Positions 19,273 through 28,116 of a stretch of 64,000 bases of DNA are shown one piece after another. The stretch's first letter is position 1. Each line of letters starts with the position of its first letter. Source of the stretch: Lachnospiraceae bacterium 10-1 (GTDB lineage Bacteria > Bacillota > Clostridia > Lachnospirales > Lachnospiraceae). The stretch covers positions 248,001 to 312,000 of the forward strand of contig KE159818.1 of NCBI GenBank assembly GCA_000403495.2, written 5' to 3'. Position numbers and translations under genes: made by a program. The notes beneath the pieces were generated by a model that did not search any database, had not been told where the DNA came from, and saw nothing but the letters and a program-made list of their open reading frames with translations.

Positions 19273-20565
19273 TTATCTTATTTGCTCTTCCAAAATTTCA
19301 ATTGCTTTTTCCACCTGATTATCTATTCCCTCTGCTTCATATGCATCATAATCATATTCCAGCTCAATGTCAGGAGTAATGCCTATTCCATGAATATTTC
19401 TTCCCAAGGGCGTATAATATGCGCTGATAGTAAGCTTAATTGCAGTACCGTCCTCCAGCCTTTGAATTTGCTGCACAATTCCTTTTCCATATGTGGTAGT
19501 TCCAATGAGCGTCCCCATTTCATAATCCTGAACAGCACCTGCAAGAATTTCTGAGGCGCTTGCTGAGTACTCATTTACAAGCACCACCAGAGGCAAATCA
19601 AATTTCTTGTCTCCGTCGCAGGTATATTCCTTACGATTACCATATTTATCTTCCGTATATACAATCATTCCTTTGGGCAGTATCTTTCTCGCTATTTCCA
19701 CAACTGCATTTACATCCCCGCCAGGGTTGCTGCGAAGGTCAAGAACCAACGCTTTCATGCCTTCCTCTTTCAAAACTGCCATAGCTTCTGCATACTGGTC
19801 AACTGTTACTCCATCAAACTCAATTATGCGTAAATAGCCAATATGGTCAGTTCCTTCCAGCATACCGCTGTTTACCGTAGTGGCTTCAATTAATTTGCCC
19901 CTGACTGCGTTTATTTCCAGGTAATCAGCTTCGCCTTCTCTGTAAATCGTCAGGCAAACCGTAGTTCCTTCTCTTCCTTTAACAAGACTGACAACCTGGG
20001 ACACACTCATTCCCTGTGTAGACTCGCCATCCACTTCAATAATAACATCCCCTGCCATAAGGCCTGCTTCCTGTGCTGGTGATTCCTCCATCACATTATT
20101 GATCATTGCCATATTCCATTGCTTATTCAGCGAAATATAAGCCCCAATTCCATAAGCAACACCTTTATTACTATTTACTACTTCCTCCAGTTCTTCTTTC
20201 GTGTAATACTCAGAGTAAGGATCACCCAATGCGTAAACCAGCCCCTTATATACACCTTCCTGCAGATCGTCTATGGAAACATTATCACCATAATAATAAA
20301 CTTCATCTATCACTGATTCCAGCAGTTTAATCTTTTGAATCGTTTCCGAATTGACTACGCTTTCCGAAGCAGCTTCCGCCGCAGCTCCTTTAATCTTTAT
20401 AATTTGATAAGCTGTTTTTCCAGCGTATGCACCTGTTAAAATAAGCGCGGTGATCAGCACCCCTACAATTATGCCATTACGAAAATCTTTTGTTTTCTTC
20501 TTTTGATCTCCCTGTGATAAATTTCCTGACTGCTGCCTGCTTTCTGCTTCTTCTACTTTATCCAC
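19273..20565 (-). CDS. C-terminal processing peptidase, S41 family (CtpA/CtpB type)
   Basis: 430 residues. A membrane anchor lies at about 30-50 (IIVGVLITALILTGAYAGKT). The PDZ domain covers about 125-205 (QEAGLMAGDVIIEVDGEST). The S41 catalytic core has Ser in LVNEYSASASEILAGAV and the general-base Lys in TTYGKGIVQQIQRLEDGT. The enzyme acts outside the membrane, trimming C-termini of cell-envelope proteins. It is the last gene after ftsE, ftsX and an M23 hydrolase, an order widespread in Firmicutes, where the protease may control turnover of the hydrolase complex. That functional link is inferred. Confidence 0.93.
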   Translation of the reverse strand: MDKVEEAESRQQSGNLSQGDQKKKTKDFRNGIIVGVLITALILTGAYAGKTAYQIIKIKGAAAEAASESVVNSETIQKIKLLESVIDEVYYYGDNVSIDDLQEGVYKGLVYALGDPYSEYYTKEELEEVVNSNKGVAYGIGAYISLNKQWNMAMINNVMEESPAQEAGLMAGDVIIEVDGESTQGMSVSQVVSLVKGREGTTVCLTIYREGEADYLEINAVRGKLIEATTVNSGMLEGTDHIGYLRIIEFDGVTVDQYAEAMAVLKEEGMKALVLDLRSNPGGDVNAVVEIARKILPKGMIVYTEDKYGNRKEYTCDGDKKFDLPLVVLVNEYSASASEILAGAVQDYEMGTLIGTTTYGKGIVQQIQRLEDGTAIKLTISAYYTPLGRNIHGIGITPDIELEYDYDAYEAEGIDNQVEKAIEILEEQIR

Positions 20566-20596
20566 CTAAATCTCTCCATTCTCAAAAAAATTCCCC

Positions 20597-21817
20597 TTAG
20601 CCCCCCAGATAGTTTCGTGGGTTCACATAATTTCCATTCAAACGTACACTAAAATGCAAATGATTGCCTGTGGAGCGTCCTGTGCTTCCCACAGCAGCAA
20701 TTGTCTGTCCCTTTGACACTTCAGCACCTTTAGAAACATACAAGGCAGAAGCATGCATATAGATCGTATAAAGATTGTCTCCATGATCTATCATAATATA
20801 ATTTCCCATACTGCTGCTGTAAGCTGCTGCTACCACAGTTCCATCATATGCCGCCAGAATTGCACTTCCCCCCGGCGCCGCCATATCTATGCCATTATGA
20901 AATCTTTCAATGCCCAAGGTAGGATGCATACGGTTTCCATATTCATCAGAAATTCTGGTATATGAGGGAGCCGGCCAAGTGAAAACACCTCCGTCATATT
21001 TTCTACCCTGTTCCGCTGCCAGCCTTTTTCTTTCCTCCGCAACAGCCGCTTCTAATGCCGCAATAGTCTCATTTTGAGATGCAATCTCAGCCTGATACTC
21101 CTGAATTGCACTTTCCTTGCTCTTAATGTCTGCTGATACCTTGTATACTTCCTGCTCCTTAGCTGCAATTAATTCATTTAGGGATCTTTCTTCCTCTTCT
21201 ACCGCTGCTTTCGCCTCATCCAAAACAGCCTTTTCCTCTTCCAGCCCCTCCTTGCACAAAGCTACATATTCCGCATAAGCTACATATTCATCCAGCATTT
21301 TACGGTCATACGCGGAAAGCATTTCTATATATTCGGCCTTATTCAACATATCGCCAAAGCTTTCTGCCGCAAAAACCAGTTCCAGATACAACATGTCGCC
21401 TTTTTCATACATAAACTTAATACGGGATTTCATTGCTTCATATTGTGCCTGCTGTACACCAAGAGCTTCTTCCAGTTCTACCGCTTTTGCGCTGATCTCT
21501 TCCTCTTTGGTCAGAATCATTTCTTTCAGACTATTGATTTTTGCCTGAATCTCAACAAGCTGCGCATCTAACTGCGTCACATAATTGGTCAGATTTTCTT
21601 TAGAAGCCTCCAGCTCTTTCTTTAATTCTTTTACATCAGTAAGACCATTCTGTAATGCCTTTTTTTCTTCTCTTGCCCTGTTGATCTCCTGTTCTTTTTG
21701 TCTTATGCTCTCATTTGTCAATTCACTGGCATGGGCAGTTGTCTCATATCTTCCTGCAATGCCTAAAACAATCAGAAAACACAAAATCACACAAAGTACT
21801 CTTTTCCATTGTTTCAT
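20597..21817 (-). CDS. Murein hydrolase with coiled coil and M23/LytM domain (EnvC-like)
   Basis: 406 residues. A signal sequence (about 8-25) is followed by two long coiled-coil regions (about 33-120 and 160-265, rich in E, K, A and Q). The C-terminal LytM domain keeps zinc ligands: HNGIDMAAPGG supplies His and Asp, and GNHLHFSVRLNG supplies the HxH. Unlike E. coli EnvC, whose LytM domain is degenerate, this protein is predicted to cut peptidoglycan cross-links itself. The coiled coil is the part that FtsX activates in EnvC and PcsB. It follows ftsX by 51 bases. Partnership with FtsEX is strongly suggested by the neighbourhood. Confidence 0.92.
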   Translation of the reverse strand: MKQWKRVLCVILCFLIVLGIAGRYETTAHASELTNESIRQKEQEINRAREEKKALQNGLTDVKELKKELEASKENLTNYVTQLDAQLVEIQAKINSLKEMILTKEEEISAKAVELEEALGVQQAQYEAMKSRIKFMYEKGDMLYLELVFAAESFGDMLNKAEYIEMLSAYDRKMLDEYVAYAEYVALCKEGLEEEKAVLDEAKAAVEEEERSLNELIAAKEQEVYKVSADIKSKESAIQEYQAEIASQNETIAALEAAVAEERKRLAAEQGRKYDGGVFTWPAPSYTRISDEYGNRMHPTLGIERFHNGIDMAAPGGSAILAAYDGTVVAAAYSSSMGNYIMIDHGDNLYTIYMHASALYVSKGAEVSKGQTIAAVGSTGRSTGNHLHFSVRLNGNYVNPRNYLGG

Positions 21818-21868
21818 CCACTATACCCCTGCAAGCCGATAACCGGCCCACCTGCATTAAATCATTCA

Positions 21869-22765
21869 CTACACTCTCAAATGTTTTCTAACGGTTGTAA
21901 TACTTCCAAGGAAACCAATGCCTACGCCCATGATCACAGATATAGGAAGAAGTTTTCCAAAAATTATTTCAACAGGAACAAAGGACAATAACTGTGTAAG
22001 AGTAGCAAATTTTAACATAATATATTCAATAACTTTGTTGTAGAGAACATATATAATGCCAATCGGAATCAATGCACCAATTACTCCGATCAACATACCT
22101 TCTATTACAAATGGTGAACGGACAAAAAAGTCTGTGGCACCAATATATTTCATAATAGTAATTTCTTCTTTACGCACTGAAATACCGATAGTTACCGTGT
22201 TGCTGATCAAAAAAATTGATACCGCAAACAGAATCGCGATGATACCTACTGAAATGTATGCAATCAACGCATTAATTCCTGTCAGTGTGGAAGCTGTAAT
22301 TTCAGATCTGTTTACCGTCCTTACTCCCTCTAAACCTTCCAGATAGGTTACCAGTGCAGGCTGTAGGGATACATCACTTAAATAAATCTGAAAGTTAGCA
22401 GAATCAGCCAGCGGATTTTCCGTAAAGCCATCTGCATATTCTCCAAGATAGTCTTCCTTAAAGCTTTCCCATGCTTCATCCGCAGAAATAAATTCTTTTT
22501 TGGATACTTCAGGGCGCTTATCAATCAATGCGCCTATTTCTTCTATTCTTTCCTGACTAAGCCCTTCATCAAAAAATATTGTGACAGATACCCCTTCCTG
22601 GGCCGTTTTTACAATATATTGAAAATTGGTAAGAATGGCATAAAAAACTCCAAACAAAAACAGGCAGGCACCAATTGTTGCAATCGATGCCAGTGAAAAC
22701 CACTTGTTTCTGAAAATATTAATTAATCCCTGCTTAATCGTATAAAAAAACGTACTAATCCTCAT
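21869..22765 (-). CDS. ftsX: Cell division ABC permease FtsX
   Basis: 298 residues from the ATG at 22765, which overlaps ftsE by 11 bases and has AAGGTGG eight bases upstream. An upstream in-frame TTG would add 11 residues but has no such site. Membrane helices lie at about 22-42, 168-190, 220-245 and 270-290. The large extracellular loop (about 45-160) includes VSVTIFFDEGLSQERIEEI and EVSKKEFISADEAW, the FtsX pattern. FtsX is the membrane half of an ATPase that transmits force to a cell-wall hydrolase rather than transporting solute. It is encoded between ftsE and the EnvC-like hydrolase. Confidence 0.95.
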   Translation of the reverse strand: MRISTFFYTIKQGLINIFRNKWFSLASIATIGACLFLFGVFYAILTNFQYIVKTAQEGVSVTIFFDEGLSQERIEEIGALIDKRPEVSKKEFISADEAWESFKEDYLGEYADGFTENPLADSANFQIYLSDVSLQPALVTYLEGLEGVRTVNRSEITASTLTGINALIAYISVGIIAILFAVSIFLISNTVTIGISVRKEEITIMKYIGATDFFVRSPFVIEGMLIGVIGALIPIGIIYVLYNKVIEYIMLKFATLTQLLSFVPVEIIFGKLLPISVIMGVGIGFLGSITTVRKHLRV

Positions 22766-23501
22766 CGATATAGCCACCTTTTTCTTCGTCGCTGACAATG
22801 ACGCCTTTCTTCATTGTAACAACCCTCTTTTGCATTGCATTGACAATTTCGCGGTTGTGAGTTACTACCAGTACTGTGGTTCCATTCTCGTTAATCTGCT
22901 CCAAAAGCTTCATAATCTCCCAGGAATTTTTAGGATCAAGATTACCGGTAGGCTCATCTGCAAGTAATATGCTGGGGCGGTTCACCAGTGCTCTGGCAAT
23001 GGCAACTCTCTGCTGCTCTCCTCCTGATAACTGCCTTGGCTTCGCCTTATACTTGCCTGCCAGTCCTACGGTAGCCAATATGCTGGGAACGTTCCTTTTA
23101 ATCTCCTTATTGGATACCTGGACAATACGCTGTGCAAAAGCCACATTTTCGTATACATTTCTGTCCTTCAGCAGTCTGAAGTCCTGAAAAACTATACCAA
23201 GATTTCTTCTGAACTTGGGTATTTTCCTATGACGGATTCTTACCAGATCATAGCCCATCACGCTGATATCCCCTGAAGTGGGCACCAGCTCCCGAAGCAA
23301 AAGCTTTATCATGGTTGATTTGCCGGAACCGCTGTCACCCACAATAAATACAAATTCTCCCCTTTGGATATGTAGATCCACACCATTTAATGCCGGTGCA
23401 CCTGTTGCATAAGCTTTGCTCACATTGTTAAGAGTGATGATCTCACCGCTTGCTGACGACTGCGCTCTTCTTCTCTTACCTCTCACTTCACTTTTAGCCA
23501 A
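22755..23501 (-). CDS. ftsE: Cell division ABC ATPase FtsE
   Basis: 248 residues. A short basic N-terminal extension (RGKRRRAQSS) precedes an ABC ATPase with Walker A IVGDSGSGKSTMIKLLLR, Q-loop GIVFQDFRLLKDRNVYENV, signature RQLSGGEQQRVAIARALVN and Walker B ILLADEPTGNLDP. The QDFRLL and GNLDP segments are characteristic of FtsE. It acts on the cytoplasmic face with FtsX to switch on septal hydrolysis. It is the first gene of the ftsEX-hydrolase-protease run. Confidence 0.96.
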   Translation of the reverse strand: MAKSEVRGKRRRAQSSASGEIITLNNVSKAYATGAPALNGVDLHIQRGEFVFIVGDSGSGKSTMIKLLLRELVPTSGDISVMGYDLVRIRHRKIPKFRRNLGIVFQDFRLLKDRNVYENVAFAQRIVQVSNKEIKRNVPSILATVGLAGKYKAKPRQLSGGEQQRVAIARALVNRPSILLADEPTGNLDPKNSWEIMKLLEQINENGTTVLVVTHNREIVNAMQKRVVTMKKGVIVSDEEKGGYIDED

Positions 23502-23568
23502 AATATTCCACCACCTGTACTTTATTTCTTATTCTTTTTAAAACAGTTCCTTAAGAAACTTCTGTCTC

Positions 23569-24657
23569 TCAATACTCCATATTTTCCATATAATTCATGT
23601 ATTTTACTACCATAAGAGCAATTCTAAAGGTAATTGCATCTTCAAAAACCCGTATATCCAGCCTGGTGCTCTTCTGCAGCTTATCCAGGCGGTAAACCAA
23701 AGTATTTCTATGGATAAATAGCTGCCTGGAAGTTTCTGACACATTTAAGCTGTTTTCAAAAAATTTATTAATCGTAGTAAGAGTCTCTTCATCAAATTCA
23801 TCGGGACTCTTGCCTCCGAAAATTTCTTTAATGAACATTTTGCACAAAGGAATGGGAAGCTGATATATTAAACGTCCAATTCCAAGTTCACTGTATGCAA
23901 TAATATTCCTTTCATCAAAAAAGATCTTCCCTACATCCATAGCCATTTTTGCTTCTTTATAAGAGCGACTGACTTCTTTTATTTCTTTGACAATCGTACC
24001 ATAAGCGATATGAATTCCGCTCATTCCCTCTTTCAGAAGAAATGCTTCCATTCCTTTAGCTGCTCTTTCAATTTCTTTCTGATTGTCGCCTTCAGATAAG
24101 TCCTTAACAACAATTACGTTGTTTTCATCCACTGCAGTAATAAAATCCTTGCTGTTGCTTCCAAAAAAAGTTCTCATTACCTCCAGCACATTACTGTCTT
24201 TTCCATTATCCGTTTCAATAATCATGGCAACTCTCTTAACATCTGTCTGAATATGGAGCTTTTTGGCCCGGCTGTAAATGTCTATTAAAAGCAGATTATC
24301 AAGTAAAAGGTTTTTAATAAAATTGTCCTTATCAAACCGTTCTTTATAGGCAATTAACAGATTTTGAATTTGAAAAGCCGCCATCTTGCCCACCATATAA
24401 ACATCCTCGCCAATACCAGCCGCAATTAATACATACTCCAGCTGCTGTTCATCGAAGATTTTAAAGTACTGATGCCCCTGTATTTCCTGAGAATCAGCAG
24501 GCGATTTGGCAAATTCTGACGCTTCCGCCCCACACTGTGACATTTCATCGGATGTGGACGCAGCCTCCTTGCCATCTGTATCCATAACACAGAAGTCCAC
24601 TCTGGCAATAGACTTCAGCCCCTCAATTGTATTTTGTAATATTTGATTAGAAATCAT
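23569..24657 (-). CDS. PucR/CdaR-family transcriptional regulator
   Basis: 362 residues. The N-terminal part (about 1-130) contains a sensor-like domain. The middle (about 135-270) resembles the degenerate GGDEF-like region of CdaR proteins. The C-terminus is the PucR-type HTH: FFENSLNVSETSRQLFIHRNTLVYRLDKLQKST. Family members regulate sugar diacid or purine catabolism, but none of those genes is nearby, so the effector is unknown. It is divergent from the yjfB-like gene across a 288-base region containing a perfect palindrome. Confidence 0.85.
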   Translation of the reverse strand: MISNQILQNTIEGLKSIARVDFCVMDTDGKEAASTSDEMSQCGAEASEFAKSPADSQEIQGHQYFKIFDEQQLEYVLIAAGIGEDVYMVGKMAAFQIQNLLIAYKERFDKDNFIKNLLLDNLLLIDIYSRAKKLHIQTDVKRVAMIIETDNGKDSNVLEVMRTFFGSNSKDFITAVDENNVIVVKDLSEGDNQKEIERAAKGMEAFLLKEGMSGIHIAYGTIVKEIKEVSRSYKEAKMAMDVGKIFFDERNIIAYSELGIGRLIYQLPIPLCKMFIKEIFGGKSPDEFDEETLTTINKFFENSLNVSETSRQLFIHRNTLVYRLDKLQKSTRLDIRVFEDAITFRIALMVVKYMNYMENMEY

Positions 24658-24874
24658 ATACCCCTCTCTTTCTATATCCCATAAAAACTTTTATGCAAAT
24701 TCAACAATTTTTTTCGTATTTATTTGTCCCCCCAGACAAACTTCCTCTTCATTTTAATATATATATACAAAAAAATCTACCTATATTTGTAACATTTTTG
24801 TGTATTTTTGATGTCTTTTACCATATTTAACCATTTAAAAGAATATGCAACCTATACAAATGGTTCAAATGTGA

Positions 24875-24898
24875 AAAAATGGAAGGCATTCCATTTTT
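24875..24898. promoter_or_regulatory. Perfect palindrome overlapping the yjfB -35 region
   Basis: AAAAATGGAA and TTCCATTTTT form perfect 10-base arms around GGCA. It lies between two divergent genes and its right arm supplies the -35 of the plus-strand promoter. No gene reads into it from the left on the plus strand, so an operator is more likely than a terminator. Confidence 0.4.
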
Positions 24899-24917
24899 CT
24901 TTTACTTATGATATACT
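24889..24917 (+). promoter_or_regulatory. Candidate promoter of the yjfB-like gene
   Basis: TTCCAT (24889-24894), a 17-base spacer, then TATACT (24912-24917). The weak -35 inside a palindrome suggests control by a bound protein. A sigma-D motility promoter (TAAA, then GCCGATAT) was looked for and not found. Confidence 0.35.
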
Positions 24918-24945
24918 TAATGCTTAATGAAGGAGGTGTAATCAA

Positions 24946-25134
24946 ATGAATATTCCTGAATTATCAACTGCATTAGCAAATGTAAAGCTGACAAACGAAG
25001 TAGGCATTGCCGTATTGGATAAAGCTTTAGAAAGTTCTGAAATGACAGGTGCCAGTATGATCAATATGATGAATCAATCCATGGAACTGTCAGTTAACCC
25101 TCATCTTGGAGGCAATATTGATATGTTGATTTAA
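24946..25134 (+). CDS. YjfB-like putative motility protein
   Basis: 62 residues behind a strong AAGGAGGTG. The sequence MNIPELSTALANVKL, followed by VGIAVLDKALESSE and a Met/Asn-rich NMMNQSMELSVNPHLGG, matches the small YjfB family that appears in flagellated Firmicutes and is regulated with motility genes in B. subtilis. Its biochemical role is unknown. It is a single-gene plus-strand unit with its own terminator, 25 kb from the flagellar genes at the window start. Confidence 0.8.
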   Translation: MNIPELSTALANVKLTNEVGIAVLDKALESSEMTGASMINMMNQSMELSVNPHLGGNIDMLI

Positions 25135-25137
25135 GCT

Positions 25138-25164
25138 CAGGCTGCTGGTTTAACCGGCAGCCTG
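25138..25164 (+). terminator. Terminator after the yjfB-like gene
   Basis: CAGGCTGCTGG pairs with CCGGCAGCCTG (one G-T pair) around TTTAA, starting four bases past the stop and followed by ATTTATAATT. It also faces the end of the convergent CPBP gene and may serve both. Confidence 0.7.
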
Positions 25165-25172
25165 ATTTATAA

Positions 25173-26114
25173 TTACATGATTTGAAATATTTTCCCCAGC
25201 AGCCATCCAAATGCACCTGTCATAACACTTATACAAAGGATAAGAGCCACTATGTATGGTATAGTGACCATCTTATCTCTTTTTGTTTTTCTTTCCTTCC
25301 AAACATAAGACAATATTCCGCTTCTTCCTTCATGCTGGCTGATCCATACAAGCGCTGCCCATGCAAGCGGCAGAGTCACTGCTGTCAATACAAGATAAAT
25401 TCCAATTGCATAGATCAGGAAATTACCTGTTATGAGAGAGGCAGATTCCTTGTATATTTCCGAATCTGCACGGAGATTAACATACATAATCACAGCCTGG
25501 CTTCCATTAATCAGGCCATGATAAATAACAGACGACCAAAGGCTTCCTGTTGCCTCTACCAAAAGCACTGCCAGAATTCCTATTGCAAAAGCATAGGCTG
25601 CCTGATTAAAGTTCATGTGCATCACTGCAAAAATAATTGCAGAAAGCATCATTGCCTTAAAAGGACCTCCTGACTTTTTATAAGACTGATAGTATGCTCC
25701 CCTGCAGATAATCTCTTCAAATACCGGCGCAATAATGCCTAAAGATAGGTATAGCAGCCAAAATGGCAGGTTCCCCATGTCCATACTGTCTATCATCAGT
25801 GATACTTCATTGTCCACCCAGATCTGAGAAAAAACATTCAATAATGTAATAAGCGGCATGCTTAACAGAGTAAATAATACAATCATAAAAATTGAACCAA
25901 GTTTCATCCTGTGAAACCCAAGAAATACTGTCAGTTTTTCTTTTGATGCAATCATAAAAATTAAAATGGGCAGTATCATTACCACCTCAACCAAAAAATT
26001 GCCCCAGAAAAGGCTCTCTGACACCCACGGGAAAAAGAAAGTCATTGTAAAGGAAAAAGCAATGAATACTATGATTGTTATTAAAAATGCCCAATTCGCT
26101 TTTTTACTGTTCAT
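25173..26114 (-). CDS. CPBP-family intramembrane metalloprotease
   Basis: 313 residues with about eight membrane segments. The family motifs are in order: EEIICRGAYYQSYKK (EExxxR-type), then AVMHMNFNQAAYAFAIG with the first His, then SSVIYHGLINGSQAV with the second. These are the glutamate and histidine zinc ligands of the CAAX protease and bacteriocin-processing (Abi) family. It sits in the membrane. Physiological substrates are unknown; no bacteriocin or CAAX peptide gene is nearby. Confidence 0.88.
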   Translation of the reverse strand: MNSKKANWAFLITIIVFIAFSFTMTFFFPWVSESLFWGNFLVEVVMILPILIFMIASKEKLTVFLGFHRMKLGSIFMIVLFTLLSMPLITLLNVFSQIWVDNEVSLMIDSMDMGNLPFWLLYLSLGIIAPVFEEIICRGAYYQSYKKSGGPFKAMMLSAIIFAVMHMNFNQAAYAFAIGILAVLLVEATGSLWSSVIYHGLINGSQAVIMYVNLRADSEIYKESASLITGNFLIYAIGIYLVLTAVTLPLAWAALVWISQHEGRSGILSYVWKERKTKRDKMVTIPYIVALILCISVMTGAFGWLLGKIFQIM

Positions 26115-26134
26115 TTTGATTCTTTTACCCTTTC

Positions 26135-26977
26135 TTACACCATTTTAATTCCATCCGGTTCAATTACAATAAGCCTCTGTTTATACAAATTACCTACCGC
26201 ACGTTTAAATTCATTTTTACTCATACCTGTTCTCTGCCGGATCAGTTCCGGATCTGCTTTGTCATTAAAGGAAAGTCTGCCCCCTTCTTGTTTCAGCATT
26301 TCCATTATTTTGTCCGCATCTTTGCCCATCTGAATATATGCTTTTTCCCGAAGACTTAAATTCAGCTTTCCATCTCCTAGCACTTCTGCGACACGGGCTT
26401 TTATATGATCTCCCACCTTAATGCCTGATGCCGGCTCTCTCTTTGGAATCAAAGCCTGATAACAATTGTCTACTGCCACAAAAATACCGAATTTTTCACT
26501 GATTTCATAGACAGTCCCCTCCACCTGATCGTCTTTTTTATAAGGGCTGTCTGTCTTCAAATATGGATACACTTTCATTGTCGTACATAACCGGCCACTT
26601 TTATCAATATATAATGCAACCAGATATTTCTCTCCCGGAATTACCTTTCCAGTCTGCTCTTTAAAAGGAAGAAGCAGGTCTTTTTCTAACGCCCATTCAA
26701 GGAATGCGCCTATTTCTCCTGTTTCCTTTACTTTAAGTACCGCTGTCTGTCCAACAGTAAATTCCGGCTTTCTGGTGGTTGCTATGATACGATCCCTGGA
26801 ATCTCTATAAACAAATACTTCAACCTGATCCCCAAGCTCCGCATCAGGCTCCACTTCTTTCCCAGGTAAAAGCACCTTCTGCTCCGGCATTTCTTCTTTA
26901 CTGGTATCTGCAAGATATACGCCAAAATCAACTTTTTTTACAATTGTCAGCTCTTGTATTTTTCCTAATTCAATCAC
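26135..26977 (-). CDS. cvfB: S1-domain RNA-binding protein, CvfB/YitL type
   Basis: 280 residues made of tandem OB/S1 folds: about 1-60 (IQELTIVKKVDFGVYLAD), 70-135 and 145-215 (VEGTVYEISEKFGIFVAV, HIKARVAEVLGDGKLNLSL). The C-terminal winged helix has PELIRQRTGMSKNEFKRAVG and ends at IEPDGIKMV. This is the CvfB architecture. The protein binds RNA in the cytoplasm and affects virulence-gene expression in Staphylococcus; the role here is unknown. It is separated from the thioesterase gene by two bases. Confidence 0.9.
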   Translation of the reverse strand: MIELGKIQELTIVKKVDFGVYLADTSKEEMPEQKVLLPGKEVEPDAELGDQVEVFVYRDSRDRIIATTRKPEFTVGQTAVLKVKETGEIGAFLEWALEKDLLLPFKEQTGKVIPGEKYLVALYIDKSGRLCTTMKVYPYLKTDSPYKKDDQVEGTVYEISEKFGIFVAVDNCYQALIPKREPASGIKVGDHIKARVAEVLGDGKLNLSLREKAYIQMGKDADKIMEMLKQEGGRLSFNDKADPELIRQRTGMSKNEFKRAVGNLYKQRLIVIEPDGIKMV

Positions 26978-26979
26978 GT

Positions 26980-27696
26980 TTATTCCCTTTCTTCCTGAAG
27001 TTCTACAACACAGCAGATATTATCTTCCTCATCCTTTAGTACTACAATATGTTTTCCATCCTGAATATTGGAAACATAAGGTACAAGAATATCGTTTAAA
27101 AACATCTGCTTTTTATATTCTGCCCTAAGCTGCCTTACCCTGTATTTCTCCAAAAGGCTGTCCATAGCTATTTTAACATATTGCCCGTTATTAACATGAT
27201 GATTTGTATCCAGATGATGCGCTCTGATCTGCACCGGATCTTTTCTTTGAGCGATTTCGGGCAAATGTATCTTTCTGGGCGCATACTCCATATCAAGTGG
27301 CGGCTCCAAAATATATTTTTCACGCATTTCTTCTGTGAGTTTTACAGGCTTCGCATTTTCCGTACTGATAAGCCCCCATACCGTATTGGCACAGGCCAGC
27401 CTTTCGCCTTTTGCATCTGTCATCAAAAAATTACGCTGTCCTACAAACCCTTTAAAAGAATATGCTGCTGTTCCTATTGTAACAGTTTCTCCAAGCTTTG
27501 GATACCTTTCAACAACAATCTGCCAGGCAGACATTACCCATACCATGTTTAGCTTTTTCAGATATTCTACTCCAAGCCCCAGATCCTCTGAATGAAATGT
27601 AGAGCAGTCCTGAAAATAGTCCAATAGTGCTTCTATCTTCAAATGCCCTGTTTCATCTAATTCACTGTATCTGATTCTACTGTCAAATGTATACAT
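26980..27696 (-). CDS. Acyl-ACP thioesterase (double hot-dog)
   Basis: 238 residues, typical of bacterial acyl-ACP thioesterases. The N-terminal hot dog begins FDSRIRYSELDETGHLKIEA and contains the helix LLDYFQDCSTFHSEDLG. The second hot dog carries HHLDTNHHVNNGQYVKIAMD, where Asn and His of NHHVNN match the catalytic positions of plant FatA/FatB. It releases fatty acids from acyl carrier protein in the cytoplasm. It is likely co-transcribed with cvfB. Confidence 0.9.
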   Translation of the reverse strand: MYTFDSRIRYSELDETGHLKIEALLDYFQDCSTFHSEDLGLGVEYLKKLNMVWVMSAWQIVVERYPKLGETVTIGTAAYSFKGFVGQRNFLMTDAKGERLACANTVWGLISTENAKPVKLTEEMREKYILEPPLDMEYAPRKIHLPEIAQRKDPVQIRAHHLDTNHHVNNGQYVKIAMDSLLEKYRVRQLRAEYKKQMFLNDILVPYVSNIQDGKHIVVLKDEEDNICCVVELQEERE

Positions 27697-27804
27697 GTTC
27701 CGATTATCTGCCTTTCTTTTTATTTCAAACTTTCAATCATTAAAGCGCTGGTTAATGAAACAATGGATGTCACATTTCGTAAACCATCTTTATGTTAAAT
27801 TTAT

Positions 27805-27835
27805 AAACCCCTGATAGAAATTCTATCAGGGGTTT
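27805..27835 (-). terminator. Terminator after tRNA-Gln
   Basis: A perfect 15-base inverted repeat (AAACCCCTGATAGAA and its complement) with one central base begins four bases past the tRNA 3' end. The T tract is weak (TATAAATTT), but the stem is exceptionally stable. Confidence 0.65.
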
Positions 27836-27838
27836 AAG

Positions 27839-27910
27839 CTGGGCTACAAGGATTCGAACCTTGAGATGACGGAGTCAGAGTCCGTTGCCTTACCGTTTGG
27901 CGATAGCCCA
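27839..27910 (-). tRNA. tRNA-Gln (anticodon CUG)
   Basis: The minus strand folds as a complete cloverleaf. The acceptor pairs TGGGCTA with TAGCCCA and has discriminator G. The anticodon stem ACGGA/TCCGT encloses CTCTGAC (anticodon CTG), and the T arm contains GGTTCGAATCC. The U1-A72 pair and G73 are typical of glutamine tRNAs. CCA is not encoded. A strong promoter precedes it and a perfect hairpin follows. Confidence 0.95.
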
Positions 27911-27928
27911 ATGTTTATTACTTTTGGT

Positions 27929-27957
27929 ATTATACATTATAATATTATGTTTTGCAA
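27929..27957 (-). promoter_or_regulatory. Sigma-A promoter of tRNA-Gln
   Basis: TTGCAA (27957-27952), a 17-base spacer, and TATAAT (27934-27929) on the minus strand, 19 bases before the tRNA 5' end. Confidence 0.75.
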
Positions 27958-28116
27958 GTAAAAATTTGAAATTTTTTTGTTACTTTTTTGACATGCTGTA
28001 TTTTTTTTAATACTTCCTGATTTTCCTCTAAAAATATGTTTTCAACCTTTAAGAAATCTGTTATCTTTTACTTACGAGAAGGTATAAATTATCTAATATA
28101 ATCAGGAGGATAACTT

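Noticed and set aside
24875-24898. The palindrome at 24875-24898 as a rho-independent terminator
   Set aside because: Although T-rich sequence follows, no plus-strand gene reads into it, and it overlaps the promoter of the next gene.
27805-27910. tRNA-Gln with a perfect inverted repeat as an integration (att) site
   Set aside because: No integrase, direct repeat of the tRNA 3' end or mobile gene is nearby; the inverted repeat is positioned as a transcription terminator.
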